From JAVBOW01 sp031549495 (GTDB taxonomy: Bacteria > Bacteroidota > Bacteroidia > Bacteroidales > Rikenellaceae), in the NCBI GenBank assembly GCA_031549495.1, contig JAVBPS010000064.1, positions 1 to 21,287 on the forward strand: 21,287 nt of DNA, given 5' to 3'. Positions 13,397-21,030 of this stretch are shown piece after piece (position 1 is the first letter of the stretch; each line of letters opens with the position of its first letter). The position numbers and the translations under genes were made by a program. The notes beneath the pieces were generated by a model. It saw only the letters and a program-made list of their open reading frames with translations, ran no database searches and had not been told where the DNA came from.

Positions 13397-14881
13397 TCAG
13401 TTGATGAATAAGAATTCGTTGCTGTTCAACAGGGCCCAGTAGAGCGTTTCCACCGCCTCGCGCGAGCGTTTGCCCTCGCCAAATCCCCCGGCGGCGATCA
13501 CCGCGTTCACCTCCTTGGGCGAGGGCAGGCGGCCCAGCACCGAGAGGTAGGCCATCGTGATCACTTTGCGCGGTCCCTGCGCCTGTTTGATCTGGGCGGC
13601 GATCAGGGGGCTTTGCCGCAGTTTATCGTAGACGACCTTCGAATTGAGCAGGAAGAGTTCCTGCTTCGAATCGAGCGAGTTGTCCCGGTTGCTTTCCAGG
13701 GCCAGGTCGCGCGATGGACGGCCGAAAAGGTCCAACTGGGCGGTGGTCACGGTGCCGTCGCCGATCTGCGTGGCGCGCGTGCCCTCGGGGTAGTTCGTGA
13801 AGGGCTCGGGGGCGCGGGAGGCGTATTTGTCGGGCACGCCGGTCACGTCGCACAGCGCGTCCGAGAGTTGCTCGGCCGTCAGGCGGCGCACCGGGTAGTG
13901 CGAAAACCAGAGGGTGTCGGCGCGGTTTTTCGGCGTGGAGAGGCTGCTGGCGGCGAAGGTGTCGCTCATCAGGATTTCGCGGGCCAGGGCGCGCAGGTCG
14001 TAGCGGCTTTTGATCAGTACGTCGGTCAGGTATTCCAGCAGGGGGGCGTTCGTGCAGGGGTTGTCCGCGCGCAGATCGTCGCACGGCTCGGTGATCCCGC
14101 GGCCCATGAACCAGAACCACATGCGGTTGGCCATCGCGCGGGCGAACTGGCGGTTCGCGTCCGAGGTGAGCCAGGCGGCGAAAGGGGCGCGGAAGTCGGT
14201 GCCCTTACCGAGCACGAGCTCTTTACCTGCGTCCAGCTTCACGGCAGAGAAAGGGGGCGGGGTATCCGTGTCGAGCCACAGGATCTCCTCCTTCCATTCG
14301 GAGGTCGCCTTGAATTTCACCTGGGTGAAGCATTGGCGCCAGGCGATGGGCGATCGGCGTTCGCCCAGGAAAAGCAGGGCGATGTTGTCGGCGTAGGCGG
14401 CCGGGGTGCGGTCCAAGCCGGTGCGGTAAAAGTTGGTTTGCGGGATGCGGAAGTTGCTGCCGGTGCCGGTCAGCAGTTCGCGTACGAAAGCGTCGTAAGG
14501 GGTATTGGCGCGGAAGTGATCCGTCAGCCATTTGTTGTAGGCCTGCACGGCGTTGGGCCACAGGTTGCTCGGGAATTCGGACTTGATGCGCAGCAGGTCG
14601 CCCCATTTGAGCGTGAGCATCTCCACGAAGCCCTCGCTGGCCAGCAGGCTGTCCACCAGGCGCGCCTTTTCGGGACTCTGGATGTAGCCGTAGGCTTGGG
14701 CGGCGGTGGGTATGCGGTCGGTGGCGACCAGGCAGGCGCGGCGCACGAAACGGGCGTCGCTGCATGGGGCCGACCAGGTCATGCCGTGTGCCTTGAGTTG
14801 GGTGGCGACCAGTTCGTCGATGGTCGTTGCACCCGTGTGCAGGGCAGCCAAAAGCGATGCCGCCGTAAGGATTTTTTTCAT
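13397..14881 (-). CDS. DUF1549/DUF1553 secreted protein
   Basis: A 494-residue protein with a probable Sec signal (first about 18 residues). Residues about 22-205 resemble DUF1549: RRACLVATDRIPTAAQA, then KARLVDSLLASEGFVEMLTLKW followed by GDLLRI. Residues about 235-490 resemble DUF1553: ANRMWFWFMGRGITEP followed by a DDLRADNP stretch (251-274), YDLRALAREILMSDTF (294-309) and VRRLTAEQLSDAL (331-343). Planctomycete relatives often carry an N-terminal cytochrome c (CxxCH) or PSCyt1 domain and exceed 700 residues. Neither a CxxCH motif nor the extra length is present here, so this is a short form. It is the first gene of the five-gene block. Its function is unknown; the family has been suggested to act in polysaccharide degradation or redox processes. 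Confidence 0.88.
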   Translation of the reverse strand: MKKILTAASLLAALHTGATTIDELVATQLKAHGMTWSAPCSDARFVRRACLVATDRIPTAAQAYGYIQSPEKARLVDSLLASEGFVEMLTLKWGDLLRIKSEFPSNLWPNAVQAYNKWLTDHFRANTPYDAFVRELLTGTGSNFRIPQTNFYRTGLDRTPAAYADNIALLFLGERRSPIAWRQCFTQVKFKATSEWKEEILWLDTDTPPPFSAVKLDAGKELVLGKGTDFRAPFAAWLTSDANRQFARAMANRMWFWFMGRGITEPCDDLRADNPCTNAPLLEYLTDVLIKSRYDLRALAREILMSDTFAASSLSTPKNRADTLWFSHYPVRRLTAEQLSDALCDVTGVPDKYASRAPEPFTNYPEGTRATQIGDGTVTTAQLDLFGRPSRDLALESNRDNSLDSKQELFLLNSKVVYDKLRQSPLIAAQIKQAQGPRKVITMAYLSVLGRLPSPKEVNAVIAAGGFGEGKRSREAVETLYWALLNSNEFLFIN

Positions 14882-14896
14882 CGCATTATGAGCAGG

Positions 14897-14911
14897 TTAA
14901 TGCGGCATTAA
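14897..14911. promoter_or_regulatory. 15-bp palindrome upstream of the DUF1553 operon (candidate operator)
   Basis: TTAATGC-G-GCATTAA is a perfect palindrome located 16 nt upstream of the first start codon of the operon and overlapping the only promoter-like box (TATATTTA on the minus strand at 14909-14916, one base off TAnnTTTG). Its size and symmetry suit a dimeric regulator. No regulator gene for it is visible. Confidence 0.4.
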
Positions 14912-15030
14912 ATATATGTATTATTATCATGCCACGATACGCGCGAGGGGCCAGGCAGCGAAAAATGGTGCTGAAATGCTACATTTGGTTACAAACGCGC
15001 ATGTGCGGGATGGAGACCAGTCACGAAGAA

Positions 15031-15055
15031 GGGCAACCGCGAGGGTTGCCCCTAC
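15031..15055. repeat. Short GGGC-stem hairpin ending CTAC (copy 3)
   Basis: GGGCAACC, loop GCGAG, GGTTGCCC, then CTACG. The stem bases differ from copies 2 and 4 by compensating changes (ACC/GGT versus AACC/GGTT), which shows that the hairpin rather than the primary sequence is kept. Confidence 0.85.
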
Positions 15056-15073
15056 GATCCGCGCCAACGTGTG

Positions 15074-15159
15074 CGTCATCCCGACGGAGCGAAGCGACGA
15101 GGGAACTTCCACATAATTATAAGGAAGTTCCCTCGTCGCTTCGCTCCGTCGGGATGACG
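15074..15159. repeat. Type B palindrome (37-bp perfect arms, 12-nt loop)
   Basis: Arms 15074-15110 and 15123-15159 are exact reverse complements (outer end CGTCATCCCGACGGAGCG, inner end GGAACTTCC) around ACATAATTATAA. It sits downstream of the histidine kinase stop and could terminate its transcript. Confidence 0.92.
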
Positions 15160-15186
15160 TTATTTTAGTTTGCTCTACTTCCGTCG

Positions 15187-17025
15187 TTAAGCAAAAGCTA
15201 AAACTACCTCTTCGACTTTGGATGGGGAATAGGGCTTGGAAATGATCTCGTTGCAGCCGCTCTCGCGCGCCCACTGGCGCTCCATGTAGAACGAGTTGGC
15301 CGTCACGCCGATGATGGGCACGCGGGTGGACATGGCGCGGATCTTCTGGGTGGCTTCGATGCCGCTCATCACCGGCAGCTGGATGTTCATCAGCACCAGG
15401 TCGGGCGCTTCCAGCACGTAGGCGCTCACGGCCTGCTCGCCGTCGCGGGCGCGCACCAGGTCGTAGGTACCGCCCAGCACCCCCTCCACGATCTTGTAGC
15501 TTTCGTCCGAATCCTCGGCCACCAGCACCTTCTTGCGGCGCAGCATGGCGTCCTTCACGTTGCCGATCTTCGTCTGCCCGGACTCGATGCGGTAAGGCAA
15601 CGTGAAATAGAAGGTACTGCCCTTCCCCACCTCGGATTCCACGCCGATCTCGCCGCCCAGGCGCTCGATCAGGTTCTCGCTGATCGAAAGGCCCAGGCCC
15701 GTGCCCTGCGCGAAGTCGTCGACCTTTTCGAAACGGCCGAAGATCGTGGAGAGCTTCGCGGCCGGGATGCCGCGGCCGGTGTCCGTGACCGAGAAACGCA
15801 GGTGGTTACCCTGCTCCTCGACCTTTATGGCGATGCTGCCACTGGTCGTGTTTTTGATGGCGTTCGAGATGAAGTTGAAGAGCACCTGCATCACGCGCGT
15901 GCGGTCCGTGAAGACCTTGATGTTGTCCGGCATCGGCTCGGCGCGCAGCACCACGCCCGGTTTGACCTTCATCTCGTTGCTGCGCCAGACCTCCTGCACC
16001 AGCATGTTGATGTCGGTCTGTTCGAAGTTCATCTCCAATTTGCCGGATTCGATGCGCGACAAATCGAGGATGTCGTTGATCAGTTGCAGCATGATATCGT
16101 TGTTGCTGCGGATCACGTCGAGGTACTCGGCGCGCACGGCCGGGTCGTCCTCCATCGCCAGCACCTCGGCGAAACCGACGATGGCGTTGAGCGGCGTACG
16201 GATCTCGTGGCTCATGTTGGCCAGGAAGGCCGATTTCATCCGGTCGGCCTCCTCGGCGCGGCGGCGGGCGGCCAGCAATTCCTCCATGCGGCGCACGCGG
16301 TCGCCGATGTCCTGGATCAGCGCGAACACCTTGCCGTCCTCGAAGGGGACGATGCGGGCCTGGAAATAGTAGCGTACACTGTTGATGTCCAGGAAATACT
16401 CGATCTCCTTCATGTGGCCGCTGCGCAGGCACTCGCGGATATTGCTGATATAGAGCTCGCTCACCTCCTCCGTAAAGATCAGGCGGCCGTTCGAGCGCAA
16501 CAACTCCTCGCGCGGGTGCAGCAAGGTCATCGCGTCGGGCATGATGATGTCGCGGAAATTGAAGTCGGCGTCGAAGACGAAGACGAAATTCGGAAGCGTG
16601 TTGACCAGTTTGCGGTACTGGACCTCGACGCCTTTCAGTTTCTCTTCCTGTTCGACCCGCTCCTGGCAGTTCTCCGTCATGCAGAGCACCCTGTCCAGGC
16701 CGGCGGCGAAGAAATGGTCGCGCAGCCAGACCGTGCCGCCGTCGCCGACCAGGCGGTAGCGCACCGTACAGGCGCCTGTGTCGCAGGTACGTGCCGTGGT
16801 GAAGGCGACCGAGAAGGCCTGGCGGTCATCCGGGTGGATCAGGCCGCGGTAGGCGTTCATGTCCGCGGCACCCGTGATCCCGACCCCTTCGAGGCCGAGC
16901 ACGCTGAAATAGCCGTCCGAAAAACGGAGCGCGCCGCCGGCAAGCTCGCGTATCCCTATCCCGTTGGCGTGGAGCAACGCCAGCACCTCGCCGGCAGGTA
17001 ATGTGAATTTTTCCGCCTGATCCAT
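15187..17025 (-). CDS. Hybrid histidine kinase with non-canonical receiver (Asp to Asn)
   Basis: A 612-residue soluble sensor kinase with no membrane segment. Two PAS-like domains lie at about 15-120 and 135-245, followed by a short coiled linker (245-262). The HisKA domain has catalytic His273 in MSHEIRTPLN. The ATPase domain has the N-box around Asn388 (FISNAIKNT), DTGRGIP (415-421), a phenylalanine-containing F-box at 429-432 and GTGLGLSIS (441-449). A receiver domain at 499-612 keeps Glu504/Asp505, Thr575 and Lys597, but the phosphoacceptor reads LMNIQLP, with Asn547 where Asp is expected. Phosphorelay through this receiver should therefore fail, unless the Asn mimics another state. No cognate response regulator or phosphotransfer protein is adjacent. 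The DUF1553 operon begins 305 nt downstream on the same strand. Confidence 0.93.
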   Translation of the reverse strand: MDQAEKFTLPAGEVLALLHANGIGIRELAGGALRFSDGYFSVLGLEGVGITGAADMNAYRGLIHPDDRQAFSVAFTTARTCDTGACTVRYRLVGDGGTVWLRDHFFAAGLDRVLCMTENCQERVEQEEKLKGVEVQYRKLVNTLPNFVFVFDADFNFRDIIMPDAMTLLHPREELLRSNGRLIFTEEVSELYISNIRECLRSGHMKEIEYFLDINSVRYYFQARIVPFEDGKVFALIQDIGDRVRRMEELLAARRRAEEADRMKSAFLANMSHEIRTPLNAIVGFAEVLAMEDDPAVRAEYLDVIRSNNDIMLQLINDILDLSRIESGKLEMNFEQTDINMLVQEVWRSNEMKVKPGVVLRAEPMPDNIKVFTDRTRVMQVLFNFISNAIKNTTSGSIAIKVEEQGNHLRFSVTDTGRGIPAAKLSTIFGRFEKVDDFAQGTGLGLSISENLIERLGGEIGVESEVGKGSTFYFTLPYRIESGQTKIGNVKDAMLRRKKVLVAEDSDESYKIVEGVLGGTYDLVRARDGEQAVSAYVLEAPDLVLMNIQLPVMSGIEATQKIRAMSTRVPIIGVTANSFYMERQWARESGCNEIISKPYSPSKVEEVVLAFA

Positions 17026-17047
17026 TTTTATATTTTTTTGCCGCTCA

Positions 17048-17055
17048 CAAAGTTA
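17048..17055 (-). promoter_or_regulatory. -7 box (TAACTTTG) for the histidine kinase
   Basis: An exact TAnnTTTG match on the minus strand, 22 nt upstream of the ATG at 17025. A TTG lies 23 nt further upstream, slightly beyond ideal spacing. Confidence 0.55.
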
Positions 17056-17107
17056 TAAAAAAAGGGAATGGTTATTCGCAATATATTCGGGAAGTTATGA
17101 TATTTTT

Positions 17108-17207
17108 TCTCTTTGTCATTCTGAACGCAGTGAAGAATCTTGGTCGGAACAGTTGACTGAACACAGTCCGACCAAGATTCTTCACTGCGTTCAGAATGAC
17201 AAAGAGA
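17108..17207. repeat. Type A palindrome, longest copy (41-bp perfect arms, 18-nt loop)
   Basis: Arms 17108-17148 and 17167-17207 are perfect reverse complements (outer TCTCTTTGTCATTC, inner GGTCGGA). It differs from the 6911 copy by paired changes such as GAACGCAG/CTGCGTTC versus GAACGAAG/CTTCGTTC, so both arms changed together. Confidence 0.93.
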
Positions 17208-17209
17208 AG

Positions 17210-17233
17210 AAAGGCATCCTCGCGGATGCCTTT
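17210..17233 (-). terminator. Terminator of the DUF2723 gene
   Basis: AAAGGCATCC and GGATGCCTTT form a 10-bp stem with a 4-nt loop, 9 nt after the stop at 17243 on the minus strand, followed by TTCTTCTCTTT. Confidence 0.8.
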
Positions 17234-17242
17234 CAGAAGTTT

Positions 17243-20200
17243 TTATTTCCCCGGTGCGGGAGGGGCCGCGGTCGCGACCTCGGGCGTGTAGCGGTCGAAG
17301 ATCGCCTCGATACGCGAAAGGAGTTCGTCGCGGCGGTAGTCGCGGGCGATCGAGTAGAGCACGCCCAGGTGCTGGAGTTTATCGTCAAACGCGTCGGCCA
17401 CCAGATCGGCCTTGCGCCCCTTGAATTGGAAATAGTAGGCGATGTATTGTTCCAGTTCGGTGGCGTAGTCCGAGAGCATGGCGTCGCCCTTATCCATGGC
17501 GCCGGCCGTGTAGTACGCCTCGATCACCGGGATGGTCTGCACGTAACTGTTGCCGATCTGGCGGGTAGGCATCTCCGCCATCCCGCGGTCCAGCACCTCC
17601 ACGGCGCGCAGCGAGTCGCCGCGGTCCACCAACGCCACGGCCAGGCGGGCGAAAGCGTTGCGCGTCTGCGAAACGGTGAAGTTATAGCGCGTGAAATAGT
17701 CGCAATAGACCCTCGGGTCTTTCACATTGCCGTAGCGGAATTTCTCCATCAGCAGCGGATAGACGTAATCCGGGTCGATGCGGCCGATGTTGGCCATGCT
17801 CTTGACCGGGGTGTGGATCGGCACCAGGCGGTAGGCGTAGCCGTCGAACTGCAGGTAGTCGCGCAGACCCAGCGCCTGAAGGCTCTGCGTCTGGGTGAAG
17901 TACAACGGGCGTTTCCAGTCGAAGGTGGCCAGCAGGTCGAGGAACATCATCTCGCCCTTGTCCAGCGTGCTCTTGTTGATATTCAAAAAGACCGTGTCCA
18001 CGATCAGCTCGGCGTCTTTCTCCGCCACGATGCCCGAGGCCAGGACGTTCTGTTTGTTCACCGTCAGGGCCAGGCGCTTGGCGGGCAGGAAGTCCACCGT
18101 CGTGCTGGAGGCCAACTCGATGCGTGTGCGCGGGTCGTCGCTGCGGATGAAGTCGATCGCCTGGCGCAGGTCGACCGCCTTGCCGCTGAACACATCGTGC
18201 ACGATGATGTAGTCGTTGGCGTTGACATACTTGCTGCGCGGCAGCGAGAAGGGCACGGCGTCGGATTCGTTCGAACGCACGCGCATCTCGTCGATGTACC
18301 AGTCGCCCATCAGGTAGCTCATGTTCATGATGCGCACGTCGGGACGGGTGTCCTCGACCTCCTGGTTATACCACAGCGGGAAGGTGTCGTTGTCGCCGTA
18401 GTTCATGATGATCGAATTGGGCAGGCACGATTCGAGGTAGTTCCAGCCGATGTCGCGGCAGACGTAGCGGTGCGAGCGGTCGTGGTCGTCCCAGTTCTGG
18501 GCGCACAGGATCACCGGCACGCAGGCGCACACCAGCGTGGCCACACCGGCCAGCGCGGGCGACTCTTTCTTGAAGAGTTGCGCAAGCGTGTCCCCGAGCC
18601 ACATCACCCCGAAGCCGATCCAGATGCAGAAGGCGTAGAACGCCCCCGCGAAGACGTAGTCCCTCTCGCGCGGCTCCGAGGGGTTGGTATTGAAGTAGAC
18701 CACCAGCGCAACGCCCATCAGGATGAAGAGCATCAGCACCACGGTGAAATTCTTCGTATCGCGGCCCAGGTGGTACAAAAGGCCGATCAGGCCCAATATA
18801 AAGGGTAAGAAATAGTAGGTGTTGCGCGCCTTGTTGTTGGCCATCTCGTCCGGGAGGTTGTCCTGCGGGCCGAGGTGGAACTGATCGATAACTTTTATGC
18901 CCGAAAGCCAGTTGCCGTCGGTGATCTCGCCGAAGGATTGCACGTCGCTCTGGCGGCCGACGAAGTTCCACATGAAGTAGCGGACGAACATGAAATTGAC
19001 CTGGTACGAGAAGAAATACTGCAGGTTCTCCCCGAAAGTGGGCACGGTGACCATCCGGTTCTCGCCCTCGTCCCTATCCTTGAAGAGGACCTTGCGGCCC
19101 TCGATATCCACCCAGCGTTTGTACCCCTCGATGTGTTCCTCGCGCGAAGACCACATGCGCGGGAAGAGGAATTCGAAGCCGGGGGCGTACTTATGTCCGG
19201 TGATCGTTTTGATTTTGTGATATTTACCGTCGTCGCCCACGAAGTAACTGCTGCCCTCCACCATCTCCACCGGGGGCGAGGAATAGTAGGGACCTTTGAT
19301 CAGCGGGCGGCTGCCGTACTGGTCGCGGTTCAGCAGCGAGTAGAGGGCGTAAGGGTTATCCGGGTTGTTGCTGTTCATGGGGGGGTTGGCCGAGGCGCGG
19401 ATGAGCACCGAGGCGTAGCTGCCGTAGCCGAGCATGATCACCGAGCAGCAAAGCAATATAGTATTCAGCAGCACCTTGCCGCGTTTGTGGGTATACCACA
19501 CGCTCCAGATCAGCAGGCCGAACAGCAGGAAGACGTAGATCGTGATCCCGGCGTTGATCGGCATGCCCATGCCGTTCATCATCCGGTCGAACCAGGCGCC
19601 GATCAGCACCGAGTAAGGGATGATGATGCCGTTGATCGCGGTCAGGATGACGGCGGCGACCAGCAGCGCCTTGACCACGCCCCAGGCCGTGACGGTCGGG
19701 TATTTGCGGAAATAGTAGACCATCACGATGGCCGGGATGGCCAGCAGGTTGAGGATGTGCACCCCGATCGAAAGGCCCATCAGGTAGGCGATCAGGATCA
19801 GCCAGCGGTTGCTGCGCGGCTCGTCCGCCACGTTTTCCCACTTGAGGATCGCCCAGAAGACCACCGCCGTGAAAAGCGACGACATGGCGTAGACCTCGCC
19901 CTCGACGGCCGAGAACCAGAACGTGTCGGTAAACGTGTAGGCCAGCGAACCGATCAATCCCGCGCCCAGGATGGCCCAGGTCTGGTAAGGGGTCAGCTCC
20001 TCCTCCGTGCGGCCGTAGAGGCGGCGCGCCAGGTGGGTGATCGTCCAGAACAGGAACAGGATCGTAAAGGCGCTGCACAGGGCCGACATGGCGTTCACCA
20101 TGATCCCCGCGTTGGCTCCCGTCACCCCGAAGATCGTGAAGATGCGCGCGATCATCATGAACAGCGGCGCCCCGGGGGGGTGGCCGACCTCCAGCTTATA

Positions 20201-20329
20201 GGAGGTGGCGATGAACTCGCCGCAGTCCCACAGGCTCGCCGTGGGCTCGATGGTCATCAGGTATGTGAATGCGCTTACGGCGAATGCCAGCCAGCCTACG
20301 ATGAGGTTCAGCTTGCGGAAATTATTCAT
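17243..20329 (-). CDS. DUF2723 multi-spanning membrane protein (GT-C / O-mannosyltransferase-like)
   Basis: A 1028-residue protein. Residues about 8-310 and 535-650 hold roughly a dozen hydrophobic segments. An extracytoplasmic loop separates the two blocks and a soluble C-terminal half (about 650-1028) contains TPR-like helices. The first loop carries MTIEPTASLWDCGEF (25-39) with Asp35 and Glu38, then GHPPGAP (49-55). An acidic pair in the first loop is where GT-C protein mannosyltransferases place their catalytic residues, and DUF2723 is grouped with such enzymes (GT117, from memory). It probably transfers a lipid-linked sugar to envelope proteins. It is widespread in Bacteroidota and here is single-copy, divergently transcribed from the small membrane protein gene at 20437. 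Length is normal for the family. Confidence 0.9.
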   Translation of the reverse strand: MNNFRKLNLIVGWLAFAVSAFTYLMTIEPTASLWDCGEFIATSYKLEVGHPPGAPLFMMIARIFTIFGVTGANAGIMVNAMSALCSAFTILFLFWTITHLARRLYGRTEEELTPYQTWAILGAGLIGSLAYTFTDTFWFSAVEGEVYAMSSLFTAVVFWAILKWENVADEPRSNRWLILIAYLMGLSIGVHILNLLAIPAIVMVYYFRKYPTVTAWGVVKALLVAAVILTAINGIIIPYSVLIGAWFDRMMNGMGMPINAGITIYVFLLFGLLIWSVWYTHKRGKVLLNTILLCCSVIMLGYGSYASVLIRASANPPMNSNNPDNPYALYSLLNRDQYGSRPLIKGPYYSSPPVEMVEGSSYFVGDDGKYHKIKTITGHKYAPGFEFLFPRMWSSREEHIEGYKRWVDIEGRKVLFKDRDEGENRMVTVPTFGENLQYFFSYQVNFMFVRYFMWNFVGRQSDVQSFGEITDGNWLSGIKVIDQFHLGPQDNLPDEMANNKARNTYYFLPFILGLIGLLYHLGRDTKNFTVVLMLFILMGVALVVYFNTNPSEPRERDYVFAGAFYAFCIWIGFGVMWLGDTLAQLFKKESPALAGVATLVCACVPVILCAQNWDDHDRSHRYVCRDIGWNYLESCLPNSIIMNYGDNDTFPLWYNQEVEDTRPDVRIMNMSYLMGDWYIDEMRVRSNESDAVPFSLPRSKYVNANDYIIVHDVFSGKAVDLRQAIDFIRSDDPRTRIELASSTTVDFLPAKRLALTVNKQNVLASGIVAEKDAELIVDTVFLNINKSTLDKGEMMFLDLLATFDWKRPLYFTQTQSLQALGLRDYLQFDGYAYRLVPIHTPVKSMANIGRIDPDYVYPLLMEKFRYGNVKDPRVYCDYFTRYNFTVSQTRNAFARLAVALVDRGDSLRAVEVLDRGMAEMPTRQIGNSYVQTIPVIEAYYTAGAMDKGDAMLSDYATELEQYIAYYFQFKGRKADLVADAFDDKLQHLGVLYSIARDYRRDELLSRIEAIFDRYTPEVATAAPPAPGK

Positions 20330-20355
20330 AGCGGACGTTTTTGTGCCTTATCCGG

Positions 20356-20363
20356 CAAAAGTA
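20356..20363 (-). promoter_or_regulatory. -7 box (TACTTTTG) for the DUF2723 gene
   Basis: An exact TAnnTTTG match on the minus strand, 26 nt upstream of the start at 20329. No -33 TTTG at ideal spacing is evident. Confidence 0.55.
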
Positions 20364-20406
20364 CGAAATTTTTCCGAGCGGCTGAAGAGGCTGCATGCTT
20401 TTTGTA

Positions 20407-20414
20407 TATATTTG
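20407..20414 (+). promoter_or_regulatory. -7 box (TATATTTG) for the small membrane protein gene
   Basis: An exact TAnnTTTG match, 22 nt before the ATG at 20437. It lies downstream of an in-frame ATG at 20395 and so decides for the later start. Confidence 0.6.
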
Positions 20415-20436
20415 CCAAAGATTAAAGATATTGATC

Positions 20437-20880
20437 ATGGAAAAAACGAAAAGCGCCGGAAGCGTGGCGCGCAAGATACTTTACTGGTTCGTGGGGATCG
20501 TCGTTGTGGCCTTCGCCATATTCGTTTATGTGCGGTTCTACTTCGTTTTCGGCGAGGGGGTTAAGTCGGGACAGTTGAATTTTATCGTGCGCAAAGGGTA
20601 TGTTTTCAAGACGTATGAGGGGCGTATGATCCAGGTGGGGTACAAGTCCGACCAGGGGACGATCCAGTCCAATGAATTCGAGTTTTCCGTTACGGATAAG
20701 GCCGTGGCCGAGGAGTTGCAGACTAAAAGCGGGATGGTGATGGACCTGCATTATAAGGAGTATCTCGGCCGTTTGCCCTGGCGCGGGATGAGTAATTATG
20801 TGGTGGACAAGGTGGAGCGGACGCATGAGGCGCCGGCGCAACAGGCACCTCCGATCGACTTTCCGGCTACGGGGCAGTAA
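20437..20880 (+). CDS. Conserved single-pass membrane protein of unknown function
   Basis: A 147-residue protein. Residues 1-13 are short and basic, residues about 14-37 form one transmembrane helix, and the rest (about 40-147) is a predicted extracytoplasmic beta-rich domain. Recognisable stretches are VFGEGVKSGQLNFIVRKGYVF (FKTYEGRMIQVGYKS follows), NEFEFSV, and GRLPWRGMSNYVVDKVE near the end. I recall similar small proteins annotated as hypothetical in many Bacteroidales, with the conserved FKTYEG and LPWRG segments, but no function is known to me. The C-terminus is Pro/Ala-rich. The start follows from the TATATTTG box at 20407. It shares a 107-nt divergent promoter region with the DUF2723 glycosyltransferase-like gene, which hints at a related envelope role. 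Confidence 0.85.
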   Translation: MEKTKSAGSVARKILYWFVGIVVVAFAIFVYVRFYFVFGEGVKSGQLNFIVRKGYVFKTYEGRMIQVGYKSDQGTIQSNEFEFSVTDKAVAEELQTKSGMVMDLHYKEYLGRLPWRGMSNYVVDKVERTHEAPAQQAPPIDFPATGQ

Positions 20881-20905
20881 AGATGTATCGGCCGTTGTGG
20901 CCGTT

Positions 20906-20930
20906 GTAGGGGCACCCCTTGTGGGTGCCC
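20906..20930. repeat. Short GGGC-stem hairpin (copy 4, inverted)
   Basis: GTAG then GGGCACCC, loop CTTGT, GGGTGCCC. This is the exact reverse complement of the copy at 7032-7056, and lies 26 nt after the stop at 20880. Confidence 0.85.
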
Positions 20931-20989
20931 TATTGTTTTTGGCTGTTTTGGCCGACGAGCGCAGGGCCGGGATCGCCTACGGGCGACCG

Positions 20990-21030
20990 TACTTTTTTGC
21001 TTGACCAAAAAAGTAGGCAAAAAAGTCAAG
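20990..21030. repeat. TTTTTTGCTTGAC element with nested inverted repeats
   Basis: ACTTTTTTGC (20991-21000) pairs with GCAAAAAAGT (21017-21026), while CTTGAC (21000-21005) pairs with GTCAAG (21025-21030), giving two overlapping foldings. From memory, closely similar sequence is common between genes in Bacteroidota. The following GC-rich stretch to about 21100 probably belongs to the same element. Confidence 0.6.

Larger units (their letters stand above)
14882..15186. other. Intergenic region between kinase and DUF1553 operon
   Basis: This 305-nt spacer carries the operator-like palindrome and promoter-like box near 14900, a short GGGC hairpin at 15031 and a perfect type B palindrome at 15074. 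No gene is supported. Confidence 0.7.

Noticed and set aside
12061..13404. Long open frame (447 codons) antisense to the DUF1501 gene
   Set aside because: Composition is Val/Gly/Ala/Arg-heavy without domain motifs. Such antisense frames are expected in GC-rich coding DNA, and the minus-strand gene has clear family motifs.
13613..14911. Long antisense frame opposite the DUF1553 gene
   Set aside because: No recognisable motifs. The opposite strand encodes a clear DUF1549/DUF1553 protein in the operon.
17153..20425. Two long antisense frames opposite the DUF2723 gene
   Set aside because: They are His/Val/Asp-rich shadows of a well supported membrane protein gene, and one begins inside a repeat.
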